This document shows, piece by piece, positions 23,545 through 34,854 of a stretch of DNA of 64,000 bases. The position numbers were made by a program, and so were the translations under genes. Source of the stretch: Trifolium pratense. Its lineage: Eukaryota > Streptophyta > Magnoliopsida > Fabales > Fabaceae. The stretch's first letter is position 1; every line of letters starts with the position of its first letter. The stretch covers positions 23,721,362 through 23,785,361 of the forward strand of contig NC_060061.1 in assembly GCF_020283565.1 (NCBI RefSeq), written 5' to 3'. The notes under the pieces are model-generated. The model was given only the letters and a program-made list of their open reading frames with translations, did not search any database and was not told where the DNA came from.

Positions 23545-23745
23545 TTTAGTGATTGGATCATCTCTTTCACTCTCCTCTTCATCTCTCTCAATCCTCTCTA
23601 TCTCTCTTAATCTCACTCTCTCTCATTATTATTTTAAAATTTTTTATTGAAGAGAGAGATTAAAATTAAGAGAAAGATAGAGAAGATTGAGAGAGATTGA
23701 AAGGAGAGTGAAGGAAAGAATCCAAATCCAACTATTTAAGAGTTA
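23545..23745. repeat. Pyrimidine/purine hairpin of about 200 bp
   Basis: The left arm is CT-rich (ctctttcactctcctcttcatctctctc..). The right arm is its near complement (gagagagattaaaattaagag..gagtgaagg). They are joined by an AT-rich loop near 23625-23645. The outer ends 'aactatttag' and 'actatttaag' also pair approximately. It is non-coding, and the overlapping 87-aa open frame follows the composition. Confidence 0.55.
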
Positions 23746-24033
23746 AGTCTTGTGACTTCTCCTCAAAGTGAGACAATCCCTCCCTTGGAAAAATCGTGAT
23801 GGGAAATTTCTGAGTGAATTTGTGGAAATTATGAGATATATTTGTTGGGGTTGATTGCAATGTAAGTCCCACATTGCTAATGAAGGAAAAAAAGGTCAAG
23901 GAAATTATATTTGAGAAGTCCCACATTGCTTAGAAAAGTGAAGAGTGGAGGAGCTCAATCCTATATAAAGAGACCTCAAGTTCCTTGTTTCAACACACCA
24001 AGTAGTAGCACTTGTAAACACTTTAAGTTTATA

Positions 24034-26242
24034 CTAGTTGACTACCCGTGCGTTGCACGGGTTCGACGAAACGTCATATATATATGTCAATCATGGACGT
24101 TGTCAATCATGGGTGTTGATATTAAAATACTTATTAACAAAGTTATATTACCCAATTATGAGCAAAGCCTGTGCGTTGCATGGGTTCGACGGAATGCCAT
24201 ATATATGTCAATCATAGATGTCGATATTAAAATACTTATTAACAAAGTTATACTACCCAAATATATGAGCAAAGCCCGTGCGTTGCACGGGTTCGACGGA
24301 ACGCCACATATATATGTTAATCATGGACGTTGTCAATCATGAATGTTGATATTAAAATACTTATTAACAAAGTTATACTACCCAATTATTGAGCAAAGTG
24401 ATATATTAATCAAATTTAACACGCGAATGAGTCTCATCATATTCAAATATAAACAATGGAATGGTGATAAATAAATGAGATGGAAAGTAATACGGGAATG
24501 ATATAAGTTAATCGTAAAACATAAGTTGGAATGATATAAGTTAATCATAAGTTTGCGTAAATCAAATTCAATTTGTGTGGTGAGATGGGTCATTGATTTC
24601 CAATAATTATCATTTTTCTTTTGTTTTACAAATCTAATCACCTCTTAGAAGAAAATAGTATTTAGAGAAGAAGACGAAAATCTTAAATTCTGTAACTAAA
24701 AATGTGGAAAGATTTAGATAGAAATAATTTAGTTATCAACCCTCCCTAAAAAATAGCATTCATAATTAATCCCTTAAAAATAACATTCATAGGGGTACAT
24801 TTTTTTTCTTCTCTAGGGATATTGTCATATTGATTACAAATAATTGGTCATTGAGTAATTGGTATAGCATTCATAAGGGTACACATTTTTATTTTTATTT
24901 TTTAGGATTAAGAGTTGGCACGACCAACTTGAAATTTGTTTAAAATCAATTGATTTATATGGAAATTAATTATAAAACCTTGATCTGATAAGGGGAGAAG
25001 CACCCTGGGCTGTTTGTTAAAGCTCAAAGGTCAGGATGGCGCGGGTGCACGCTTCTGCCATAGCCGCGCGTACACTGGATCTAGTCCCTGTAAATACCCA
25101 AAAAACCCAAATTTGCTCATTTTCCATTCATTTTCTCTCTCTTCTTCTCTCTCTAATCCGAAAACTCTCTCCTCTCTCTTCTTTCACCTTCACCAATTTT
25201 GTTGTTGTTAAGTTTCACTAAATCATGCTTAGAAAAACATATATTATTACAACATGTTCATCACATTTCTTGATAGTGCTCTCAAGTTTAAACAAAATAA
25301 ACAACATTTATAAGTATTTTAATCTCATTTTCTTCAAAATCAATCTCTTAAACAAAAAGTGCTTGAATCATCTACTTTTCCTTATAGTTGCATGATTTTT
25401 GCTCTAACTTGATGTACCTTAAATAGATGGGTTGCTTGAGCAAGCCCTTAAACAAAGTGATTGAATCCTCTACTCTTTCTTTTTTTTTTTTTTGTAAAAT
25501 TTTTGTGTAAAAATTTGTGTTGTTTCGGTGGTGATGATGGTGGTTTTGAGAAGAAGTTGAAGATTTAATGTGATGTAGGTTGTGAAAGAGATAGAAAATT
25601 GATGTGTGTGGTGTGTGTGGGTGAGAGTGAGAGTGGTGGATGAAAGGTTAAGCTAGTGTGTGTATTTGATGGATTGAAATGAGTTTATATAGAGTGTTTG
25701 AAAGTGAAGAGGATAGATGAATGCTAAGTGAAGCTTTTAAAGCCAATGAAATTCTTACACATGCAATGCAATGAGGATATGAGAAACATAGCAAATGGTA
25801 TTATGCAAAGTCATGGATGGATAGTATAGAAGAAAAATAACAAATGGTATTATGCAAAACTATGGATGGATAGTAGAGAATGAAGTAGAAGCACTACTTG
25901 TCACTTGATTAAGGTGTCATTTGGCTTAAAGAAGATATATGTGGTCAATGCATGCATGATGGAGGTTCCAAAAGCTTCTTGAGTAATTACCAAGACACAT
26001 TTGTCACATGAGTATTGAACTTATTGCATCACACATGACATAAGACATTAAGTGCAAAGATCATGGCACACTTGTCATATCACTATTGGACTACACATGA
26101 TAGGCCCACACATGCTTATAGGTGTCAAGAGATAGTTGGCCATGATGGATAAGATTTTTTAAGGAGTTAGGGTTTCCAATGACATCATGTATGATGTCAT
26201 CTAATTAGGGTTGCAACTTCTATCTTTTATAGTAAGTAAAGA
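24034..26242 (-). mobile_element. Helitron-like insertion in the 5' LTR
   Basis: Read on the minus strand the 2,209-bp insert starts TC (TCTTTACTTACTATAAAAG) and ends CTAG. A GC-rich hairpin (CCCGTGCAACGCACGGG) lies just before the end. It sits exactly between A and T of the LTR sequence, with no target duplication. These are the defining Helitron features (5' TC, 3' hairpin plus CTRR, A^T target). No Rep/helicase is encoded, so it is non-autonomous. The intact 3' LTR (27661-28120) shows the empty site. Confidence 0.87.
24046..24400. repeat. Three tandem copies of a hairpin-containing unit at the Helitron 3' end
   Basis: Units of roughly 105-120 bp each begin with the palindrome 'ccgtgcgttgcacgggttcg' (or 'ctgtgcgttgcatgggttcg' in the middle copy). 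They continue with 'catatatatgtcaatcatgga' and 'aatacttattaacaaag'. The copies start near 24046, 24167 and 24277. The terminal hairpin has been duplicated along with neighbouring sequence. Confidence 0.75.
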
Positions 26243-26512
26243 TTTGTGTTGTTTTTCTTTTCTCTTATGCTCTTGTTTAAGAGTATTTGAGATGTAGTTC
26301 AAATATTTACTTTGGAGAGTGTGGGTGTACTAGGGTCATGGGGTGGCTGAGAGTGAAGTCTATGTGTTGTAACAATTTTCACATAGTGTTTATTCTCTGG
26401 TTGTCGTTTTTGACAACGACCGTGGTTTTTTCTCCAGTTTGGAGTTTCCACGTTATATTCTTGTGTTGTGATTGCGTTCTTTTATTTTCTCTATGCCGGT
26501 TTTTTTCCAACA

Positions 26513-27660
26513 AGTGGTATCAGAGCTCTTGGTTTGATTCAGGAGTAGGGAGTCCGCTGTGAAGTTTAGGCTAGAGAAAACTAATGGAAGAATCACGTTT
26601 GGCTTGTGGGAAATCAAGTCAAGGATATGGTGATGCAATTTGGGTTACACAAGGTCAGCCTGGAGAGACGGTGGTAATAATACTCAACATCAGTCTGGAG
26701 AGGCGGTGATAAGAATACTCGGGTTACGTCTGAAACAACAACTTATTATGATGCGGAGGTGCTAGTGGAAGTTGAGAATCAGTGTAGTGTTGAGTCATTG
26801 ACTTTGGAAGCTCCTATCACATGTGTTTGAAGAAGAAATACTTTTGAATCCCTAGAGCTAGTTGAAGGTGGAGTTTTTCATCTCGGTGACGGAAAGCTTG
26901 TAAGGTTCAAGGTATGGGTGAGTTTCTTTTAACATAATGCGAGGTATTTTCTTGAACTTTGATGCATAGATAGTAGGTAGATACTTGTTAGATAGTTCTA
27001 CTATTATTGGTTATGCATCTGTTACTAGTGGTGATTCTCATGTTTTGGTTAAGTTGTGGATCTTCGGGTGGGTACTTGTTAGTGACATGAGTTTAGTTGG
27101 ACTAGTGAAACAAGGTTTACTAGGTGATGTAACTAAACTGGAATTGTTGGAGCCTAACAATGGTCTGAGGTGGTTTCATAGATGTTTGAAGTTGTTCAAG
27201 TGACACATTGGCATCAGTTTACATGGATGCAAGGTGTGTGATGATAGCGTGCGGGCATTGGTTGGCATTGATGCAAGGTACGCGGTTATCTCGATGGCTG
27301 ATGAACTTCCGGAGAAAGCCAACATAGAAGTTGCACCATAAATTTTCAGCGAGGTTTCGAGATGAAATTCTTGGGATGGCTTGGTTCCAAGTGAAGAAAA
27401 ATCTTGGGATGGTTTAGTTTCAAGTGAAGAAAATTCTTAGGATGGTTTAGTTCCAAGTGAAGTGTACTCTTTATGGTGGAGTATGATAATTTAATTTGTT
27501 GGTATAGACAATGAGAATTATGATTGTCGGTGAAGACAATGATTGTCGGTATAGACAATGAGAATTATGATTATCGGTGAAGACAATTATTGTCGGTATA
27601 GACAATGGAAGCAGAAGATTCTGATTGTCGGTATAGACAATGGAAGCAGAAGATTCTGAT
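26513..27660 (+). pseudogene. Internal region of the non-autonomous LTR element
   Basis: The primer-binding site is at 26515. About 26560-26650 resembles the start of a copia gag. About 26850-27150 resembles short stretches of protease and GAG-pre-integrase sequence, out of frame. From 27363 the sequence is two sets of tandem repeats leading into the 3' LTR. No continuous coding sequence is present. Confidence 0.6.
27363..27660. repeat. Two adjacent tandem repeat arrays
   Basis: 27363-27461 has three copies of a unit of about 33 bp (core 'cttgggatggtttagt..caagtgaag'). 27500-27660 has repeated 'tgtcggtatagacaatg' and 'tcggtgaagacaat' units, ending in two nearly perfect 35-bp copies containing 'gcagaagattctgattg'. 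Both lie just inside the 3' LTR. Confidence 0.75.
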
Positions 27661-28125
27661 TGTTGGGGTTGATTGCAATGTAAGTCCCACATTGCTAATG
27701 AAGGAAAAAAAGGTAAAGGAAATTATATTTGAGAAGTCCCACATTGCTTAGAAAAGTGAAGAGTGGAGGAGCTCAATGCTATATAAAGAGACCTCAAGTT
27801 CCTTGTTTCAACACACCAAGTAGTAGCACTTGTAAACACTTTAAGTTTATATTTGTGTTGTTTTTCTTTTCTCTTATGCTCTTGTTTAAGAGTATTTGAG
27901 ATGTAGTTCAAATATTTACTTTGGAGAGTGTGGGTGTACTAGGGTCATGGGGTGTTTGAGAGTGAAGTCTATGTGTTGTAACAATTTTCACATAGTGTTT
28001 ATTCTCTGGTTGTCGTTTTTGACAACGACCGTGGTTTTTTCTCCGGTTTGGAGTTTCCACATTATATTCTTGTGTTGTGATTGCGTTCTTTTATTTTCTC
28101 TATACCGGTTTTTTCCAACAATATT

Positions 28126-28937
28126 TTATATGGAGAGGTCTCCTTATAAACTTTTATTTATCACTTTATATGTTGAGTTAAATTGTAATTCAAAAACTTA
28201 TATTTTTTTAATTAAGACATTCTTAAAATCGGGAACAAATTCTATTTTTTTTTTGCAAAATTAAATTTATTAAAGAGTGAAATTATGCAATAAGATGTGC
28301 AAAACTCACTACTCCAAAACAAAGTATACACGAGAGTCACCATTACTAATGCTTTAGGCCTCCAATACATCCATGATCTATTACAACATGCTAAAGGAAA
28401 CACTAAACTACACTGCCAAGAAACCAGCTCCTGAAATTAAAGAAAAAAGAATGTACCACACAAATGGACATCCAGTGCAACTAAAACTAGTGCAAACCGC
28501 TACAAGATAATAATGAATAATATTCAACACTGTCGATAGGATTGAAGGCCTGCCTCTGCTGAAAGACCAAGCTAAAGATCCATAAAAAATTCAGTACAGT
28601 AGAAGGCAATGATAATTGCAAAACGCTCCAAAAATAATGTGTCTTGGGATCTCGCGTCACGCCACTAATATGAACTTGGGCTTTAGAAACGAAACCGCTT
28701 CAGTCCCAAGACAACCGGACAATGACCTTATGAGATACTACCAAATCAGAATAATTATAACGAGCGATTGCACTTAACACATCCTCTTTCTCTAATCATG
28801 ATACTTAGATCATAATTGAATCCATTAGATCGGTCTCTAAGGATTCTCCATGATAGGATCTTGATATGGATCTTTCAGACGCTCCTGGCACTCAGATTCA
28901 ACAATTCAATCCTCCTCCTGCTGTCACGGGTTGAAAC
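28126..28937 (-). mobile_element. Probable LINE 3' portion, interrupted by copia element 2
   Basis: On the minus strand the segment ends with a poly(A)-like run near 28245-28255, preceded by T-rich 3' UTR-like sequence. The continuation beyond the copia insertion, 32497-32960, encodes out-of-frame 'FASIWKARKERIFKNK'-like residues. These resemble the RNase H-proximal part of plant non-LTR elements. The remnant is old and full of frameshifts. This is inference from motif resemblance. Confidence 0.5.
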
Positions 28938-28946
28938 TGTTAGAGC

Positions 28947-28983
<37 letters not shown>

Positions 28984-29254
28984 GTTTCATCAATGAGTAT
29001 TGATTTTATTGATCATATGAATACAATTTATAGAGATACAAATTGTAGTGTATTGCTTGGTCAACAAGCTAACTAGAGTAACTAACTCAGGTTAGTTACT
29101 AACTAACCAACAAACCAAAAGTAGTTACAACAACCTGTTATAACTAACAAACTAACAACTATCTTACAAAGCAAGTAACTAACAGAAACAGATGGACAGA
29201 TGCTCCAGCATCTGGTACAACATCTTATGCAACTGATTGAATTGTTCTTCAACA
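28938..29254 (-). repeat. 3' LTR of copia element 2 (left copy)
   Basis: 317 bp, longer than its partner because of an expanded GA microsatellite at about 28951-28980. Confidence 0.9.
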
Positions 29255-32089
29255 CTCCCCTTCAATTCAATCTCTCTACTTTCACAATACCCAACATGTT
29301 CCTTAGCTCTTTAAACCTGTCAGCCCTTAGTGGCTTGGTTAAGATATCTGCTACTTGAACATTGGTTCTACAGTGAACCACAATTAGTTTCTCCTTGCTG
29401 ACTTAATCTGCTATTGCCATCACAGGTCTTTCTGTTTTCAATCTTGCAACTGGTGCCAAGCTTTCCAATTGAAAATCTGGCACATTGTGGACAAATGTTC
29501 CAATACCTGTTGCAACACCTGATTGCCACAACATTTCATTGGATTCAATGGATTGGACTTCATGTGACTTTATTGTACTAGTGTAGTTCAAGGGTTCTGT
29601 GACAACATGTAGTGCCAAATGCACTAAGTCACCATCATTTGTGATAAAGTTGTCTGAAACAGTCTCAAAGTGTTGAAGGCTTCTGGTTGATACTCTACCT
29701 CTTTCTGACCTTCTATCTTGAAATTCATCATGTGCTACTGTTGGTTCAATTTTTGCAGTAGCTTGTGGACTGTCACTTGTCTCTTGATCTTCAAAAGTGA
29801 ATGGTAAGGCACGTTCCGAGCTTATGCCTGCAGCTTCCCAATTCCATTGTTATTTTTCATTGATTGTCACATTTCTGCTTGTTATAACCTTCTTAGTGAC
29901 TGAATTGTATAGCTTGTAAACACCTGCAGTGTGGTAACCAATCAGAATTAGAGCTTCACTTTTGACATCCAGCTTTTTTTCTTTCTGATCTGGTATGTGT
30001 CTGTAGCATAGGGAGCCAAAAATTCTTAAATGCTTCACAGATGGAGTTGAACCACTCCATATAGCCTCTGGCACTTTGTTTAAGCATTTGGTTGGACATC
30101 TGTTCAACACATAACAGGCAGTTGTTACTGCTTCTCCCCAAAATGACTTAGGTAGCTTCTTCTCATTCAACATGCACCTTGTCATTTTCATAATGGTTGC
30201 GGTCCTCCTTTCACATACTCCATTATGTTGAGGTGTAATTTCATGTGAAATACCCTCCTTTTTGCAAAAACTTCTGAAGTGATGAGATGTATACTCACCT
30301 CCCCCATCACTTCTTAATACCTTTATCTTCCTCTCTGCTTATTTTTCAACTACTGCTTTGAACTTTTGAAAAACTACCAGCACTTCATCTTTACTTTTCC
30401 TGGGATACACCCACATCATTCTACTGAATTCATCAACAAAATACACAAAGTATCTATTTCCTCCTAATGATTCAGTAAAAGGACCACATACATCAATGTG
30501 TACTACATCAAGCTTGTCCCTAGCTCTTACTGATATATGATCAACACAAGATTTTCTCGATTGCTTGTCAACCAAGCAATTTCTGCACATATCCTTTGGC
30601 ACTCTAATTTCTGGTAATCCATGGACCATATCTTTATTTTTCAAATTACCGAGGCTTTTGAAATTTAGATGTCCATACCTTAGATGCCATAACCATGTTG
30701 CGTCATGGATAGCTTCGCTAGCAAGGCAGTGTGAATCTGAAACTGTAAATTGGACTTGAAATGTCCTACTCTGAGACAATGGAGCATTCAAAATCAGCTT
30801 GTGTTGAGCATTGAAAACCTTCATTTCATTGTTCCCTAAATGCATTGTGAATCCTTTTTCAACTAATTGACCCATACTGAGTAAATTGCTTTGCATATTA
30901 GGAACATACATCACTCCTGTGATTAGTGCTTGATTACCAGCATTTCCTTTGATCAATACATCACCTACTCCTTCTGATGTAATTGTCATGTTATCTGCAA
31001 ATCTGATGATGGATTTTCTTGAGCTATCATAGTTGATTAACCAATCTTTATGGCCTGTCATATGATTAGAACAGCCAGTGTCAAGATACCATATCTTGGA
31101 GTTATCAACATCGGAGCTTGTTGTCACCATCAGCAAAACATCATCTGAATCTGACTCATCATACCTTGCATGATGTGCCTCACTATCTTGCTTCTTCTTT
31201 CCCTTGCTTCTGCACTCAGAAGCATAGTGACCCCACTTTTCACATTTGTAGCATTGAATCTTGCTTTTGTCACTCTTCTTTCCACCATTCTTGCCCTTGA
31301 TGAAACTGTCTTTCTTTGAAGATTCAGGTTGATCTTGATCACCATTGTGATCATTACTGAACTCAGCCTTTCCCTTATGTTTATTCCATTTATTCTTTCC
31401 CTTACCATTCTTGTTCCATTGTCCTCAATTCTTTGCATACAAAGCTTGTTCTTGACTGGCTTTGTTTTCTTTCCTTTCCTTTCCTTTCTTTCTTGCAGCC
31501 TCTGTTCATGTGCTTCAAGTGAACTCTGCAGTTCATTGACAGTTATTGTGGAGAGATCTTTGGATTCTTCAATTGCCACCACTATGTGATCATATTGAGG
31601 GTTCAATGTTCTGAGAACTTTCTCAATTACTAGTTGATCTGAAATTGTTTCACCATAGTTTTTCATTGAATTAACCAAAGTCTGCAATCTTGTAAAATAC
31701 TCACCAATGGATTCTTTATCCAACATGCCCAACAATTCATATTTCCTTCGAAGAGATTGAAGTTTCACTTTTTTGACTTTATCTCCTCCACCATGAGCAT
31801 TACTGAGTATATCCCAAGCAGCTTTTGCTCCAGCAATCTTCTCAAAATTTGATGAATCCACACATTGATGGATCAAGAACAAGGCCTTACTGTCTTTCTT
31901 CTTGACTTCTCTGAAAGCAGTTTGCTGATCCTGTGTTGCATTGGCTGCAAGGGGCTCATAACCAGTGGTGATGAGATCTTCAACATCTTGATAGCTGAAG
32001 ATTACATTCATCTTCACACACCATTGGTCCCAATTCTTGCCGTCAAGAATTGGAAGATTTGCAGGAAAAGAATTGTTATTGTTATTCAT
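29255..32089 (-). pseudogene. Truncated gag-pol of copia element 2
   Basis: Gag starts at 32089 with an N-terminal 'ILDGKNWDQW' and a long UBN2-type helical region. It carries a CCHC zinc knuckle (CYKCEKWGHYASEC, 31204-31245) in a shifted frame, the frameshift lying near 31420-31440. Protease (DTGCSNH) and GAG-pre-integrase (HLRYGHLNFKSLG) follow in 30339-31136. A stop near 30339 splits the integrase core, which resumes at 29850-30191. Past 29600 the start of the RT region jumps to the last residues of RNase H (..VADILTKPLR..), so the central RT and RNase H domains were deleted. The copy is non-functional. Confidence 0.88.
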
Positions 32090-32184
32090 TTTGATGAATC
32101 AATGAACAAGAACAAGAAAGAATGGTTATTTTCGGAGCGAAAAGGGAATTGGATCGAAAACCTAAAAGGCTAACTGATACCACT

Positions 32185-32491
32185 TGTTAGAGTGGAGAAG
32201 AGAGTGAGAGAGAGGGAATAGTTTCATCAATGAGTATTGATTTTATTGATCATATGAATACAATTTATAGAGATACAAATTGCAGTGTATTGTTTGGTCA
32301 ACAAGCTAACTAGAGTAACTAACTCAGGTTAGTTACTAACTAACCAACAAACCAAAAGTAGTTACAACAACCTGTTATAACTAACAAACTAACAACTATC
32401 TTACAAAGCAAGTAACTAATAGAAACAGAGGGACAAATGCTCCAACATCTGGTACATCATCTTATGCAACTGATTGAATTGTTCTTCAACA
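32185..32491 (-). repeat. 5' LTR of copia element 2 (right copy)
   Basis: 307 bp, TGTTAGAG..TTCAACA on the + strand, with the primer-binding site immediately to its left. Confidence 0.9.
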
Positions 32492-32496
32492 GAAAC

Positions 32497-32960
32497 AGAT
32501 ACACGACATGGACCATCTGATCCGACGCACTGGGTTCTCACTCCTTGCCACAACAACATGCTGATCTCCCACATATCACAACAGACCTCCAACCACAAAA
32601 GCCTCAAGATTGCACCTATTAAAATCACCCAGACCGACCACTTACAGATATGCTGAACGCACGAACAAAACCGAACAAACAGCAGACAAAAAAACTCCTA
32701 ATGTAGCCGCGATACCTCACACAACACGATCAATTTTAATAGCGAACAATACCTTCTGCTCCTATGTATGCTAAAGGATTCGACCACCATTGACTCCAAT
32801 CATAACTGAATTTGGGCGATTTACTTCTCAGTTCTCAGCCAGTTCCACCATAACGACTTAATTGATGTCCGCAGTTGCTTTTACATCCACTTCTTTATTT
32901 TTGAAAATCCTTTCTTTTCTCGCCTTCCAAATGCTAGCGAAAGTTTTTGATGTAGTTATT
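32497..32960 (-). mobile_element. LINE-like remnant, right part
   Basis: Minus-strand translation gives scattered residues typical of the C-terminal end of plant LINE polyproteins (for example 'SIWKARKERIFKNKEVDVK'), broken by stops. Together with 28126-28937 it forms the host sequence into which copia element 2 inserted. Confidence 0.45.
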
Positions 32961-34854
32961 GATTATTGGTTGCAGTTCATCTATATATTTATGTAACACA
33001 TGCACATATTCTCAATACAAGAATTCAGAGACCACTACGGCTAAGACATCACTTACATTCCTTTAGGTTCGAAATATCATATGGAGGCCATGTTGGCATG
33101 ATTCTAAATTAGAGATATTCTTTTGTCGCACTACGAGTTTCTCGTGCACCTTATTTTTATTCACTAGCTACTTAACTAACGAATGTTATAAAATGAGAAA
33201 TTTAAAGAAAAAAGCTACTTAAGTAATAAAGAAAACTACTTAAGTAATGGTAATTGAAATCCATAATTTTGGTACAGAAAAAAAAAAACTACAATAAGAA
33301 ACCAAGTGATAAAGTCAAGAAACAATTCTGGGCAAGAGGCATATATTTCATACTCTCAAAGAATTCTAAATGCACATAATCAAACAAACAAGAGTATGAG
33401 CTAACAAGTACCTTTACCATTTGCATATACCTATTTTTATTCTCTAATATGTGCTCTTAAAGCACCTTTAGCATTTGCATCTTTTAGTTCGTTTTTTCCC
33501 CTTCTAACAAATCACTTATCCCTGCAGTCACTTATTTCCCAGAACAACAACAATGGTACTCGGGCACACTAACGGAGCAACTTGGGCACTTGGCTATCAC
33601 TAGGACATAAATCGAGTTTATAAGCAGAAAAAAGAAAAAAACTTAAATGACATACCTGACACAAACACATAACATAATGGACTACATATGCAATCTTGCT
33701 CAGTTTTACAAGTCCTTGTTGATTTAGGACTTATATTCACTAACACTAGAAATCTAACAAAATTTGCAGATGAGATTTATGTATCTATAATTGAGTATCG
33801 TCTCTTTATTCGACTCGACAATAGAAGAAGTGCTAGCTATCGATTATAACACTACCAAAGTGCCCTTTTTTACTTGGGAATAACCTGAGTAGGCTGGATT
33901 AATACCTGCAGCTGTTACCAGTGTTTCCTTATGTTTCTCTTGTATGTAAATACTCATACTTTTTATTTCTCGAAGTTATCTTGTGAATATTGCCAACATT
34001 TGCTATATAAGAACACCAAACAAAACCAATAAAATGCTACAAAAATAAGTACAGGCTCAATCAAAGCTTTTTCCTATAAATTTAATATGGTACCAAATAT
34101 ACATTTGAATTTTGAGCATGTTGAATCCAAAAATTGTGCACGAAGCATCACTCCATAAAACTCATGTTTGTGCTGTATATTGAGGTTCCATCATAACTAG
34201 GAAAATCTAGACTACAAAAATACTTACAAAATTATAATGCCTCCATTGATAAAAAGATAAAAAGCAGAATTGAAGAACCGCCAGAGTTCAACTAGTGATA
34301 GTTGAAGTATATTAAAAAGATACAACATAGAAACAATATTTACAGTGTGCTTCCTATATGCTATCTTTCAAGTCCTGCATGATGAGTAGAATCAGCACAG
34401 CAGCCATTTAATATTACATTTTCAAATGATAAAGCTCAGGTCAAGTTGCTTAGGTCATGCTGGTCATTCACCATTAAAAATAGGTAGAAGCACTTTTTCC
34501 TGTACTGTAGTCAACAATTCCACACATTCATGCAATCAGCACATCATTGATAGCCATTCGATCGAGATCAAACAGTCTAGATTTCAAGTCCATGTTTTAG
34601 ATTTTAAAAGGAATCAAAATCAGCATTGAAATCTGAACCCTTTAATCCCGATCTAACGACCATCAATGTGCTGGCTGCGTGAATGCGTGGAATATGATCA
34701 ACAATTGCATGAACAACTTGACCTAAGTTTCATCCATTGTCAAATAGCAAGAATACACATGGTACAGAAAGCATACATGATTACAGTAAGAACAGGCTAG
34801 TGTTTGTGTTACTTTCTGCCTAAAGTATACATACAAAGTTAGCCATAAATAGTG
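32961..34854. other. Intergenic stretch downstream of thaumatin-like gene 2
   Basis: AT-rich, with no recognised gene or bounded repeat. The open frame 34426-34629 has no conserved motif. Sequence near 34855 probably includes the 3' UTR of the minus-strand gene. Confidence 0.5.

Larger units (their letters stand above)
23843..28120 (+). mobile_element. Non-autonomous copia-like LTR element carrying a nested Helitron
   Basis: LTRs of about 460 bp start TGTTGGGG and end CCAACA. The 3' LTR is 27661-28120. The 5' LTR is split into 23843-24033 and 26243-26512 by a later insertion. Joined, the halves total 461 bp and differ from the 3' LTR at about seven positions plus an indel. The 5-bp duplication ATATT lies at 23838-23842 and 28121-28125. 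A primer-binding site TGGTATCAGAGC starts at 26515. The internal region is only about 1.15 kb and holds scraps of copia gag ('GRITFGLWEIKS'-like) and pol but no full domain. The element depends on related copies for movement. Confidence 0.88.
28938..32491 (-). mobile_element. Ty1/copia LTR element 2, internally deleted
   Basis: 3,554 bp flanked by GAAAC (28933-28937 and 32492-32496). The LTRs, 28938-29254 and 32185-32491, run TGTTAGAG..TTCAACA on the + strand. They differ at about eight positions plus the length of a GA run. The primer-binding site (TGGTATCAG on the minus strand) abuts the right LTR, and a purine tract (GAAGGGGAG on the minus strand) abuts the left LTR. The element therefore reads right to left. 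It retains gag, protease and integrase but lacks nearly all RT and RNase H. Confidence 0.92.

Noticed and set aside
25014..25221. Two overlapping short frames in the Helitron-like insert
   Set aside because: They result from a GC-rich patch followed by a CT-rich run; neither has a recognisable motif.
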